NCBI GenBank assembly: GCA_902794395.1
Contig: CADBHB010000018.1
Coordinates: forward strand, 1-64,000
Length of the DNA: 64,000 bases
DNA from: an uncultured Ruminococcus sp.
Lineage (GTDB): Bacteria > Bacillota > Clostridia > Oscillospirales > Acutalibacteraceae
Reading direction: 5' to 3'
Positions 17,094 to 25,907 of the stretch are shown here, piece after piece; position 1 is the first letter of the stretch; each line of letters begins with the position of its first letter. Under the pieces are notes generated by a model that did no database searches, had not been told where the DNA came from, and saw only the letters and a list, made by a program, of their open reading frames with translations. Made by a program: the position numbers and the translations under genes.

Positions 17094-18317
17094 ATGGTAT
17101 CAGTAGCAATTATGGGACACGGAGTCGTAGGCTCCGGCGTCGCCGAAATCCTTCTGACGCACAAGCAGAAGCTCTTTTCCGGCTTGGGCGAGGAAATCTA
17201 TATCAAGAAGATCCTTGATCTCAGAGAATTTCCCGACAGTCCCGTCGCGGAGCGCTTCACCAAAAACTTCGAGGAGATCCTGGGCGACCTTGAGATCCGC
17301 GTAGTGGTTGAGGTAATGGGCGGTCTGAACCCCGCGTATGACTATGTAAAGCGCTGCCTGAAAGCAGGCAAAAGCGTTGTCACCTCCAACAAGGAGCTGG
17401 TAGCCGCGCACGGCGCCGAGCTGCTCTCCATCGCCAAGGAGGAAAACGTCAACTTCATGTTCGAGGCGAGCGTTGGCGGCGGCATCCCCATCATCCGCCC
17501 CATGAACCAGTGTTTGGTCGCCAACAACGTAGGCGAGGTAGCGGGTATCTTAAACGGAACCACCAACTTTATTCTGACTAAAATGATAGAGGACGGCATG
17601 CAGTTTGCCGACGCTCTCAAGCTTGCTCAGGACCTGGGCTTTGCCGAGCGCAATCCCGCAGCCGACATCGAAGGTCACGACGCCTGCCGCAAGATCTGCA
17701 TTTTGGCGTCACTCGCCTTTGGCAAGCACGTCTATCCCGAAAGCGTACATACCGAGGGTATCACCGCTATCACGCTGGAGGACGTCAACTTCGCCGAGGC
17801 TTTCGGCTATGTCATCAAGCTGATCGGCAGGGTCAAAAAGCTTGAGAACGGCAAGATCGACATCATCACCGCTCCCATGCTGGTACCCTTCAAGAGCCAG
17901 CTTTCCAACATCGTAAACGAGTTCAACGGCATCATGGTGCGCGGCGACTGCACGGGCGACGTGGTGTTCTACGGCAAGGGCGCGGGCAAGCTGCCCACCG
18001 CCAGCGCAGTGGTAGCCGATGTTGTGGACTGCTGCAAGCACCTTAAGGCAAGGCGCTTCCTGTTCTGGGCTGACGGCGACGGAAGCAACATCATCGACTG
18101 GCGCGATTCCGTGTCCGCGATGTATGTAAGATGCAGCGGCGAGGGCGCCGCCGAAAAGGCGGAGCAGGTATTCGGCGAGATCGACTCCGTAAAGGACGGC
18201 GACGAGCTGGCGCTGCTGACACAGGAGATGTCCTACCGCGACTTTGAGAGCAAGTGCAAGGCTCTTGAAGGCGAGGGCGTCACCATCCTTTCCACCATTC
18301 GCATAGGAGACATTTAA
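17094..18317 (+). CDS. hom: Homoserine dehydrogenase
   Basis: Reduces aspartate semialdehyde to homoserine on the way to threonine and methionine. 407 residues: nucleotide-binding MGHGVVGSGVAEIL, the VVTSNKELVA and GILNGTTNFIL segments, the catalytic Asp/Lys core in AADIEGHDACRKICILASLAFG, and a C-terminal ACT-like domain (about 330-405), the usual site of threonine feedback. It lies 46 bases before lysC, with which it forms a compact aspartate-pathway pair. AAGGTAAGG precedes the ATG. Confidence 0.96.
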   Translation: MVSVAIMGHGVVGSGVAEILLTHKQKLFSGLGEEIYIKKILDLREFPDSPVAERFTKNFEEILGDLEIRVVVEVMGGLNPAYDYVKRCLKAGKSVVTSNKELVAAHGAELLSIAKEENVNFMFEASVGGGIPIIRPMNQCLVANNVGEVAGILNGTTNFILTKMIEDGMQFADALKLAQDLGFAERNPAADIEGHDACRKICILASLAFGKHVYPESVHTEGITAITLEDVNFAEAFGYVIKLIGRVKKLENGKIDIITAPMLVPFKSQLSNIVNEFNGIMVRGDCTGDVVFYGKGAGKLPTASAVVADVVDCCKHLKARRFLFWADGDGSNIIDWRDSVSAMYVRCSGEGAAEKAEQVFGEIDSVKDGDELALLTQEMSYRDFESKCKALEGEGVTILSTIRIGDI

Positions 18318-18363
18318 GTTAATTCGGTATACCGGATTAAAGAAATAAGAAGGAGTAAAGCAC

Positions 18364-19569
18364 ATGAGTTTAATTGTACAGAAATTCGGCGGCACTTCGG
18401 TGCGCGACGCCGAGCGCGTCATGAACGTCGCGAGAATCGTGACCGACACCTTCAAAAAGGGCAACGACGTCGTGGTAGTGGTATCCGCCCAGGGCGACAC
18501 CACCGACGATCTGATCGCCAAGGCTGAGGAGATCAACCCCAAGGCTTCCCGCAGAGAAAAGGATATGCTGCTGGCGGCGGGCGAACAGATCTCTATCTCC
18601 CTGCTGGCTATGGCAATCGAAAAGCTTGGCTATCACGCCACCTCACTGCTGGGCTGGCAGGCGGGCTTTGAGACCTCCTCGGCACACACCAGCGCGCGCA
18701 TTAAGCGCGTAAACGCCGAGAGGATCCGCGAGGCGCTCGACAAGAAGAACATCGTCGTGGTCGCGGGCTTCCAGGGCATTTCCCGTCACGGCGACATCAC
18801 CACCCTCGGCAGAGGCGGCTCAGACACCAGCGCGGTGGCTATCGCGGCGGCTATGCACGCCGACCTGTGCCAGATCTACACCGACGTGGAAGGCGTTTAC
18901 ACCGCCGACCCCCGCAAGGTAGAAAACGCGCAGAAGCTCAAGGAGATCTCCTATGACGAGATGCTGGAGCTTGCCACACTGGGCGCTCAGGTCCTCAACA
19001 ACCGTTCCGTAGAAATGGCGAAAAAATATAACATCGAGCTCGAGGTGCTTTCCAGTCTGACGAACGCGCCCGGTACAATTGTAAAGGAGAAAACAAAAAT
19101 GGAAAAAATGTTAATCAGCGGCGTTGCCAAAGACACAGACGTAGCAAGAATCTCGGTAATCGGCGTTCCCAATATCCCGGGCATCGCGTTCAAGATGTTC
19201 TCCAAGCTGTCCGCCAAGGACATCAATGTTGACATCATCCTTCAGTCCATCGGACACGACGGCAAAAAGGACATCAGCTTCACCGTCGCCAAGGAAAGAG
19301 GCAAGGAAGCGGTAGCGGCTCTTGAGGATTACATGGTAAGCCACGGCGCAAAGGAAGTGCTCTACGATGACGAGGTAGCCAAGATCTCCATCGTCGGAGC
19401 CGGCATGGAGAGCCACGCGGGCGTCGCCACCAAGATGTTCGAGGCGCTCTATGACGCTCAGATCAACATTCAGATGATCTCCACCAGCGAGATCAAGGTC
19501 TCCGTCCTTATCGACATCAACGACGCCGACAAGGCTGTAAAGGCCATCCACTCCAAATTCTTCGATTGA
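18364..19569 (+). CDS. lysC: Aspartate kinase
   Basis: Phosphorylates aspartate, the first step to lysine, threonine and methionine. 401 residues: VQKFGGTSVRDAERV at the N-terminus, the GRGGSDTSAVAIAAAM catalytic loop, YTDVEGVYTADPR, and two C-terminal ACT domains (about 265-330 and 340-401) containing SVIGVPNIPGIAFKMFS and SIVGAGMESHAGVATKMF. Monofunctional. AAGGAG precedes the ATG, and a strong terminator follows. Confidence 0.97.
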   Translation: MSLIVQKFGGTSVRDAERVMNVARIVTDTFKKGNDVVVVVSAQGDTTDDLIAKAEEINPKASRREKDMLLAAGEQISISLLAMAIEKLGYHATSLLGWQAGFETSSAHTSARIKRVNAERIREALDKKNIVVVAGFQGISRHGDITTLGRGGSDTSAVAIAAAMHADLCQIYTDVEGVYTADPRKVENAQKLKEISYDEMLELATLGAQVLNNRSVEMAKKYNIELEVLSSLTNAPGTIVKEKTKMEKMLISGVAKDTDVARISVIGVPNIPGIAFKMFSKLSAKDINVDIILQSIGHDGKKDISFTVAKERGKEAVAALEDYMVSHGAKEVLYDDEVAKISIVGAGMESHAGVATKMFEALYDAQINIQMISTSEIKVSVLIDINDADKAVKAIHSKFFD

Positions 19570-19612
19570 TTTTGGCGCGGCAGAGCTTCGGCTGTTGAAA
19601 TACACAAGTTCA

Positions 19613-19655
19613 AACGGCAGGTCAGAGCAAGACTTTGACCCGCCGTTTTGTTTTG
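19613..19655 (+). terminator. Terminator after lysC (family copy A)
   Basis: AACGGCAGGTCA and TTGACCCGCCGTT form the stem around a ten-base loop, followed by TTGTTTTG. Nearly the same arms recur at 28948-28981 and 29486-29520. Confidence 0.9.
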
Positions 19656-19720
19656 CCCTATTCTTGCGCGGCAGGGCGTTGCATACTGCCAAGAGAAGGC
19701 GAGAAAGTGTGCCGGAGCAC

Positions 19721-19749
19721 TTGCACAACCCGTCCAAAAGTGATACAAT
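19721..19749 (+). promoter_or_regulatory. Promoter of the aminotransferase-trpS pair
   Basis: TTGCAC at 19721-19726, 17-base spacer, TACAAT at 19744-19749, about 50 bases before the gene. Confidence 0.75.
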
Positions 19750-19801
19750 ATAAAAAGCACTTTTATTAAAAAAGCACTTTAAGAATAAAGAGGTAATGAA
19801 A

Positions 19802-21070
19802 ATGGAGTACACTTTTTCCGACAGAGTATCTAACCTGAAGCCCAGCGCGATACGTGAGATATTCAAATACGCGGCTGACCCGAGCGTTGTTTCGCTTTCA
19901 GCGGGCAACCCCTCGTCCGACGCCTTCCCCGTGAAGGCTATTGAGGAAATCTCGGCGCGTGTGCTGCGCGACAATCCCATCAGCGTGCTGCAATACAGCG
20001 TATCCGAGGGCTACACCCCTCTGCGTCAGCATATGCTCGACTACATGAAGCGCGAGCACAACACCGGCAGCGACAGCGACGACATCCTCATCACCACCGG
20101 CGCACAGCAGATCATGGATCTGTGCACCAAGGCGCTGGTCAACGAGGGCGACGTAGTCATCGTCGAGGCGCCGTCGTTCATCGGCTCGCTTAACACCTTC
20201 CGCAGCTACAACGCAAAGCTGGTGGGCGTTACCGTGGAGCCCGACGGCATGAGCATGACCGAGCTTGAGGAAAAGCTGAAAGCCAACCCCAACGCGAAGT
20301 TCATCTATACCATTCCCAACTTCCAGAACCCCTCGGGCGTGACCATGAGCCTTGAGAAGCGCAAAAAGATGTACGAGCTTGCAAAGCAGTACGGCGTGCT
20401 GATTTTGGAGGACAACCCCTACGGCGACCTGCGCTACAGCGGCGAGACCCTGCCCAACATCAAGAGCTTCGACACCGAAGGCGTAGTTATCTATGCCGGC
20501 TCTTTCTCAAAGGTCATCTCCCCGGGCATGCGCGTCGCCTACACCATCGCGCCCAAGCCTATATTCCAGAAGCTGGTGGTCTGCAAGCAGGGCAACGACG
20601 TCCACACCAACATCTGGTCACAGGTCGTCTGCGACGAGTTCATCACCAAATACGACTTTAACGCGCACCTGCAAATGCTGCGCGACATCTACACCAAAAA
20701 GGCGCAGTTCTGCATGGATCTGCTTGACAAATACTGCGCTCCCGCCATCACCTATCACAAGATCGACGGCGGTCTGTTCATCTGGTGCGACCTGCCCGAG
20801 GACGTGGATATGCCCGCCTTCTGCAAGGAAGCGGTGCTTAGCAAGGTCTGCGTCGTCCCCGGCAACGCCTTCCTCACCGACGAAAACGAGGAGTGCCACA
20901 GCTTCCGCATCAACTTCTCCACCCCCACCGACGAACAGCTCGAAAAGGGCATAAAGATTTTGGGCGAGCTTGCAAACCGCTGCTCAGACAGGTTCCACGA
21001 TGAGCAGTCTTTTAACAATTCACAGGAGCTTTATCAACAACTAACCGGCAAACAGGAGGTTGATGCATAA
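19802..21070 (+). CDS. PLP-dependent aminotransferase, class I/II (MocR/2-aminoadipate type)
   Basis: Fold-type I transaminase without a DNA-binding domain, like KAT/2-aminoadipate aminotransferases. Seen are [26 protein letters not shown], the [13 protein letters not shown] segment, [14 protein letters not shown] and the PLP-lysine region [15 protein letters not shown]. The substrate cannot be told from sequence; broad-specificity aminoadipate or branched/aromatic acids are the family norm. The second of two close ATGs (19802) is preferred, eight bases after GAGG. It ends by sharing one base with the trpS start (TAATG), so the two are translated together. Confidence 0.9.
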   Translation: MEYTFSDRVSNLKPSAIREIFKYAADPSVVSLSAGNPSSDAFPVKAIEEISARVLRDNPISVLQYSVSEGYTPLRQHMLDYMKREHNTGSDSDDILITTGAQQIMDLCTKALVNEGDVVIVEAPSFIGSLNTFRSYNAKLVGVTVEPDGMSMTELEEKLKANPNAKFIYTIPNFQNPSGVTMSLEKRKKMYELAKQYGVLILEDNPYGDLRYSGETLPNIKSFDTEGVVIYAGSFSKVISPGMRVAYTIAPKPIFQKLVVCKQGNDVHTNIWSQVVCDEFITKYDFNAHLQMLRDIYTKKAQFCMDLLDKYCAPAITYHKIDGGLFIWCDLPEDVDMPAFCKEAVLSKVCVVPGNAFLTDENEECHSFRINFSTPTDEQLEKGIKILGELANRCSDRFHDEQSFNNSQELYQQLTGKQEVDA

Positions 21071-22182
21071 TGGAAAACAAGGAACAAAAGCAAATCATCC
21101 TCACGGGCGACCGCCCGACCGGCAGACTGCACCTGGGTCACTATGTCGGCTCGCTGAAACGCCGCGTGGAGCTGCAAAACTCCGGCGCGTTTGACGAGAT
21201 CAACATCCTTATCGCGGACGATCAGGCGCTGACCGACAACGCTGACAACCCCGGCAAGATCCGCGAGAACATTATCAACGTGGTGCTGGACTATCTGTCC
21301 GTGGGACTCGACCCCGAAAAAACCACCATCTGCGTTCAGTCGGCGCTGCCCGCGCTGCACGCGCTTACCTTCTACTACATGAACCTCGTCACCACCGCGC
21401 GTCTGGCGCGCAACCCAACCGTAAAGGCGGAAATTCAAATGCGCGGCTTTGCCGACGAAGGTCTGCCCGTGGGCTTCTTCAACTACCCCGTGTCGCAGGC
21501 GGCGGACATCACGGCGTTTGACGCCACCGTTGTGCCCGTGGGCGAGGATCAGCTGCCTATGATAGAGCAGACCCGCGAGATAGTTGAGAAATTCAACCGC
21601 CTGTACGGCGAAACGCTGGTGCTGCCCAAGGCTATGATCCCCGAAAACGAGACCCAGCGCCGTCTTCCCGGCGTAGACGGCAAGGCTAAGATGAGCAAGT
21701 CGCTGGGCAACTGCATCTATCTTTCCGATTCCGCCAAAACGGTCAAGACGCAGGTCAACGGCAAGATGTTCACCGACCCGACCCACCTGCGCATCGAGGA
21801 CCCGGGTCACACCGAGGGCAACGTGGTGTTCACCTATCTGGACGCGTTCTGCACCGACGATCACTTCGCCGAGTACCTGCCCGAATACGCAAACCTTGAG
21901 GAAATGAAGGAGCATTACCGCCGCGGCGGTCTGGGCGACGGCAAGTGCAAAAAGTTTTTGATACAGGTACTTGAGGAAACCCTCAGCCCCATCCGCGCCG
22001 AGCGCGCCAAGTGGGAGAAGGACATCTCTTCCGTTTACGATATACTGCAGGCGGGCACTGCAAAGGCAAGGGAAACCACCAACGCCACCCTTGCCAGAGT
22101 GCAGAAGGCTATGAAGATAGACTATTTCGCCGACAGGGCTATCATCAAAGAATGGGAAAAGCTGCTTAAGGCTGCAAAATAA
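21070..22182 (+). CDS. trpS: Tryptophanyl-tRNA synthetase
   Basis: Class I synthetase charging tRNA-Trp. 370 residues, about 35 longer than the common bacterial form. The ATP motif is [15 protein letters not shown], and KMSKS appears in [28 protein letters not shown] and the C-terminal helical region are intact. Its ATG overlaps the stop codon of the aminotransferase, and a bidirectional terminator follows. No T-box is visible upstream. Confidence 0.95.
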   Translation: MENKEQKQIILTGDRPTGRLHLGHYVGSLKRRVELQNSGAFDEINILIADDQALTDNADNPGKIRENIINVVLDYLSVGLDPEKTTICVQSALPALHALTFYYMNLVTTARLARNPTVKAEIQMRGFADEGLPVGFFNYPVSQAADITAFDATVVPVGEDQLPMIEQTREIVEKFNRLYGETLVLPKAMIPENETQRRLPGVDGKAKMSKSLGNCIYLSDSAKTVKTQVNGKMFTDPTHLRIEDPGHTEGNVVFTYLDAFCTDDHFAEYLPEYANLEEMKEHYRRGGLGDGKCKKFLIQVLEETLSPIRAERAKWEKDISSVYDILQAGTAKARETTNATLARVQKAMKIDYFADRAIIKEWEKLLKAAK

Positions 22183-22190
22183 AAAAATCA

Positions 22191-22219
22191 CAGGGACGTG
22201 TTTTGATACACGTCCCTGT
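22191..22219. terminator. Bidirectional terminator, trpS / hydrolase-like gene
   Basis: CAGGGACGTGT/ACACGTCCCTG with a short loop, T-rich on the plus side and an A-run on the other, between two convergent genes. Confidence 0.88.
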
Positions 22220-22238
22220 TGCTGTTAATAATAGAATT

Positions 22239-23405
22239 TTACTCCGCTTCGTCGGCTTCTATGATGATCTCCTCGGCAGGATCCGTGTCGAGCGCGTCCA
22301 GCTCCTCGAGCACTTCCTCCTCAAAAGCCTCCTCGTCCGGGTATTCTTCTTCTATGTCCTCGTCCTCCACGCCGAACACATCCTCGGCGATCAGCTCCAG
22401 CGCCTCCTTTGCCTCGGGAATGGGCAGCGCCGCGAAGAAGTGAACCTGATTGGCAAATAGGTAAACGTTAATGTCCAGCTCCTGCTCTATGGCGAGCTTT
22501 TCCAGCTCGACCGCGTCGGCGCTGAGTATGTCGTGTGTACCGCTGAAAACGCTGATGGGCGGCAGGCCTTTTAAATCACCGTTCAGAGGGCTGACAACGG
22601 GGCTTTCCACGCCTACGTCGCCCGCGTACTCCTTGCCCTGGAAGCGAAGGCGCTCGATGTTTAGCATGGGATCGTCCTTTTGAAGCGCCTCCATCTCGAT
22701 GTTGGTGTTGGAGATGTCGAGCCACGGCGACAACAGTATCGCCTGCTTGGGCATGGGCAGCGCCTGATACCTGATCCTTTGGAGCAGCGAAAGCGCCAGT
22801 CCGCCGCCTGCGGCGTCGCCGGCAAAGACTATGTTTTTAGGATCGATGCCTTTTTCGTTCACAAGGTAGAGATAGCGTTCGAGCAGCATCTCATGTACCT
22901 CGACAACATGATGCGTCGGCGCCTTGGGGTAGACCGGCAGCACCAGCTTGGCGCCCAGAGTGTCGGCGAGGCTGCGGCAGAACCTGAACTGCATTTTGGC
23001 CGGGTCTGCCCAGAAGTTGTGACCGTGGATGTAAAAAATCACAAAGTCGCTGTACTCCTCCTTAGGCTCCAAAATGAAGGTGTCGGTAAATTCGTCAAGC
23101 TCGGTGAAGCCGATGCTCTTGCGCGCGAAATCGGGCAGACAATAGGGCTGTGCGCTCTGCTTGAGAGCCTCCTCGTAGGTGTCCTCTATCGGACGGGGCT
23201 TGGGCAGACGCTTGATAGCATCCTCCATCATCAGGCTTTTTATGCTGCGCTCCTGCTTTTTTGCCTGGCGCGCCTTAAAGGCGATGGTGCCGGCAGCGGC
23301 GGCAGAGGCAGCCGTGGTGACGCCTATGGCGATTTTTGTTGATTTTTTCATGTGTAAAACTTTATATGCCATTTTTGAAGCTGCGGAAGTGATAGTTTTG
23401 TTCAT
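22239..23405 (-). CDS. Alpha/beta-hydrolase-fold protein lacking the nucleophile serine
   Basis: 388 residues, related to the esterase/lipase (alpha/beta hydrolase_3) family. The nucleophile elbow reads GDAAGG at 196-201 where active members have GDSAGG, so the catalytic Ser is Ala198. The oxyanion motif is HGHN rather than HGGG. The Asp (SGTHDILSAD, Asp292) and His (NQVHFF, His322) positions remain. An N-terminal hydrophobic stretch at about 23-43 probably anchors it in the membrane, and the last 50 residues are very acidic. The ATG at 23405 has AAGGAGGGG upstream. A non-catalytic or binding role is inferred. Confidence 0.85.
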   Translation of the reverse strand: MNKTITSAASKMAYKVLHMKKSTKIAIGVTTAASAAAAGTIAFKARQAKKQERSIKSLMMEDAIKRLPKPRPIEDTYEEALKQSAQPYCLPDFARKSIGFTELDEFTDTFILEPKEEYSDFVIFYIHGHNFWADPAKMQFRFCRSLADTLGAKLVLPVYPKAPTHHVVEVHEMLLERYLYLVNEKGIDPKNIVFAGDAAGGGLALSLLQRIRYQALPMPKQAILLSPWLDISNTNIEMEALQKDDPMLNIERLRFQGKEYAGDVGVESPVVSPLNGDLKGLPPISVFSGTHDILSADAVELEKLAIEQELDINVYLFANQVHFFAALPIPEAKEALELIAEDVFGVEDEDIEEEYPDEEAFEEEVLEELDALDTDPAEEIIIEADEAE

Positions 23406-23433
23406 GGGAAACCCCTCCTTTATTTTTATGTCT

Positions 23434-23463
23434 ATTATAACATAATTCTGTCGTATTTTACAA
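23434..23463 (-). promoter_or_regulatory. Promoter of the hydrolase-like gene
   Basis: Minus strand TTGTAA at 23463-23458, 18-base spacer, perfect TATAAT at 23439-23434, about 30 bases before the start codon. Confidence 0.7.
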
Positions 23464-23515
23464 TAGTTTTGTAAATAATTACGCAAAATCGCGACAGTCA
23501 TTTTCTGCCGACTGT

Positions 23516-24067
23516 CTAAATCAGGCTTTTGCCGATGGTCGCCACGGCGTTTTGCGGACAAAGCAGCCTGCCGTGCTCGCGCACCATGACGCATTTCAAC
23601 CCGCTGCCTCGGCGCTCGGCAAACTCGCTTAACACACGGTGAACGGGCTTTGGCACGGCAGGGTATTCAAACAGCAGAAAATACGCGCCGTCCCATTCGC
23701 AGGCGGCGGTTTTCGCCATGCGGTATGGCAGGCGGTAAGCCGCCTCCACCGCATCAAGAAAGGCGGAGACGTCCCCGAAGCGATAGCAGACACCCGCGCC
23801 GCGCCGCAGCGTATAGCGGTGCCCATGCGCCTTTACCGTCACCAGCAGATAGCAGCCCTCCCCCATCATCAGCGCCTCAACGCTCATTCGTTTGCCGCGG
23901 AAGTCGATGCCGGTCTTGCGACAGGCAAGCCTTGTCAGCCGCAGCAGTATCCTGCGGGTATGGTCGTTTTCCATGCTCAGCTTGTCAAAATCAAGCTCAA
24001 AATCGCACATATCTCTGTCTGCCAGCACCACCAGTACGCGGTGCGTGTCCAGTTTGCTGATCCTCAA
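23516..24067 (-). CDS. MecA-like adaptor protein
   Basis: 183 residues resembling MecA/YpbH, which hands substrates to ClpC in Firmicutes. The N-terminal part (MRISKLDTHRVLVVLADRDM) matches the MecA opening in layout, and the C-terminal part (about 110-180) has the expected hydrophobic strand YFLLFEYP and a helix. The linker is short. It begins with TTG: AAAGGAG lies eight bases before it and no ATG is nearby. The lone gene lies back to back with a GH13 gene. The match is by pattern, not close identity. Confidence 0.6.
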   Translation of the reverse strand: MRISKLDTHRVLVVLADRDMCDFELDFDKLSMENDHTRRILLRLTRLACRKTGIDFRGKRMSVEALMMGEGCYLLVTVKAHGHRYTLRRGAGVCYRFGDVSAFLDAVEAAYRLPYRMAKTAACEWDGAYFLLFEYPAVPKPVHRVLSEFAERRGSGLKCVMVREHGRLLCPQNAVATIGKSLI

Positions 24068-24226
24068 ATTCTCCTCTCCTTTCGAGCGATCTATCTCGGC
24101 GGTCGGTTTCGGGTGTTCGTCATTCGGGCATACTTCGCCTTGTAAGCAGAACGCCCTCTACCCTTAACTCTTATCATACTATGCTGAGATAACAAAAAAA
24201 GCAAGTGATTTTTATTGGAAATCATA

Positions 24227-24255
24227 TTGCCAAATCAAAACATCAATGTTATACT
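24227..24255 (+). promoter_or_regulatory. Promoter of the GH13 gene
   Basis: TTGCCA at 24227-24232, 17-base spacer, TATACT at 24250-24255, 34 bases before the start codon. Confidence 0.75.
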
Positions 24256-24289
24256 AAAATCAACAAAATATTACCAAGGGGTGTTCCAT

Positions 24290-25822
24290 ATGCCTAAATG
24301 GCTAAACGACGCTGTGTTTTATGAAATCTATCCTCAGAGCTTCTACGATTCCAATAACGACGGCATCGGCGATATAAACGGTATTATAGAAAAACTGGAC
24401 TATGTAAAGGGGCTGGGCTGCAACGCCATATGGCTTAATCCCGTATACGACTCGCCCTTTATGGACGCCGGTTACGACGTGCGCGATTACTACAAGGTCG
24501 CACCGCGCTACGGCACGAACGAGGACCTGGTGAGGCTGTTTGAGGCGGCGCACCGCAAGGACATGAAGATACTGCTGGACCTGGTGCCGGGTCACACCTC
24601 CGACACCCACCCGTGGTTCCAAATGGCAAAGCGCGCCGTTGAAACCGACCTGAGCAACCGCTACATCTTCACCAAGAGCGTTTGGGACGCTCCGCCCGAA
24701 TACCGCCTGATGTGCGGCATCTGCGAGCGCAACGGCAACTACATGGTAAACTATTTCAGCTCGCAGCCCGCGCTGAACTACGGCTTTTACAATATTACCC
24801 ATCCCGAATGGCAGCTTCCGCCGGATCATCCCGACTGTCTGCGCACCGCCGAGGCTATCAAGGCTGTGATGCGCTTTTGGCTGGACAAGGGCGCCGACGG
24901 CTTCCGCGTGGACATGGCGGACTCGCTGGTAAAAAACGACGACGAAAAAATCGCCACCGCAAAGATATGGCGCGGCGTCCGCGAGATGCTCGACAAGGAT
25001 TACCCCGAGGCGGCTATGGTGAGCGAATGGTGCCATCCCGACCGCGCGATAAACAACGCGGGCTTCCACATGGACTTTTACCTTGACCACTACGGCAACG
25101 GCTACAGCCGCCTGTTCCGCTTTGGCGAGTGGGGCGATCTGGCGGTGTTCAACCCCAACGGTCTGGGCGACCTGAAGGGCTTTGCCGAGGAGTATCTGCC
25201 CGCCTACAACCGCACCAAGCAGAACGGCTACATCTGCTTTATGACCAACAACCACGATATGCCGCGTGTTACCGCCTACCTTGACAAGCAGGCGATAAAG
25301 CTGGTGAACGCCTTCATATTCACCATGCCGGGAGTGCCCTTCCTCTACTACGGCGACGAGATCGGCATGCGCTATCAGGCACAGCTCGTAAGCAAGGAAG
25401 GCGGCTTCTCCCGCACCGGCTCGCGCACACCCATGCAGTGGTGCTCCGGCAAAAACCTCGGCTTCTCCGAGAACAGCAAGCCCTATCTGCCCGTTGACAA
25501 AAACGAGGACGCCCCTACGGTTGAAAACCAAAAGGACGACCCCGACAGCATATACCGCATAGTTACCGATATGATCGCGCTTCGCCACAAATACAGCGAC
25601 CTTCACGGCAACGGCGAACTGGAATTTATTGTGCAGGACGATAAGCTTCCCTTTGCCTACCGCAGAGGCAGCATGGTGATGTTCTTCAATCCCCTGGGCA
25701 AGCCCGCCGAGATCGCCACCGACTACAACGGCGACGTGATTTATAAGATCGGAGAAGCGACCATTTCCGACGGCACCGTGAAACTCGCGCCGCAAAGCTT
25801 TTTGATGATAGTCAGCAATTGA
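24290..25822 (+). CDS. GH13 alpha-glucosidase-like glycoside hydrolase
   Basis: Cytoplasmic GH13 enzyme of 510 residues, no signal peptide. All four family regions are visible: DLVPGHTSDTHPWF, the nucleophile Asp in GADGFRVDMAD, the acid/base Glu in MVSEWCHP, and FMTNNHDMPR. The opening FYEIYPQSFYDSNNDGIGDINGI, with its calcium-site-like loop, is typical of oligo-1,6-glucosidase, trehalulose and related subfamilies. Substrate cannot be fixed; short alpha-glucosides are likely. The ATG at 24290 has AAGGGGTG before it, and 25 more open codons upstream lack a site. It is not beside any sugar transporter. Confidence 0.9.
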   Translation: MPKWLNDAVFYEIYPQSFYDSNNDGIGDINGIIEKLDYVKGLGCNAIWLNPVYDSPFMDAGYDVRDYYKVAPRYGTNEDLVRLFEAAHRKDMKILLDLVPGHTSDTHPWFQMAKRAVETDLSNRYIFTKSVWDAPPEYRLMCGICERNGNYMVNYFSSQPALNYGFYNITHPEWQLPPDHPDCLRTAEAIKAVMRFWLDKGADGFRVDMADSLVKNDDEKIATAKIWRGVREMLDKDYPEAAMVSEWCHPDRAINNAGFHMDFYLDHYGNGYSRLFRFGEWGDLAVFNPNGLGDLKGFAEEYLPAYNRTKQNGYICFMTNNHDMPRVTAYLDKQAIKLVNAFIFTMPGVPFLYYGDEIGMRYQAQLVSKEGGFSRTGSRTPMQWCSGKNLGFSENSKPYLPVDKNEDAPTVENQKDDPDSIYRIVTDMIALRHKYSDLHGNGELEFIVQDDKLPFAYRRGSMVMFFNPLGKPAEIATDYNGDVIYKIGEATISDGTVKLAPQSFLMIVSN

Positions 25823-25837
25823 TCTTGATATAACAAC

Positions 25838-25870
25838 AGCTCCCTCAAAAAGGGAGCTGTTTGTTTTGCA
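25838..25870. terminator. Bidirectional terminator, GH13 / DHHW gene
   Basis: ACAGCTCCCT/AGGGAGCTGT with a five-base loop and TTTGTTTTG on the plus side; it also lies downstream of the convergent minus-strand DHHW gene. Confidence 0.85.
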
Positions 25871-25907
25871 AAACCAATGCGGTCCTGCGCCTATATTACA
25901 TTTGATA

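Noticed and set aside
16745..17164. Pro/Ser-rich minus-strand frame at the end of the PBP gene
   Set aside because: It is the mirror of the Gly/Ser-rich tail of the PBP and has no ribosome site.
21034..22191. 385-codon open frame opposite trpS
   Set aside because: Mirror of trpS with no recognisable domain; the terminator at its upstream end also argues against it.
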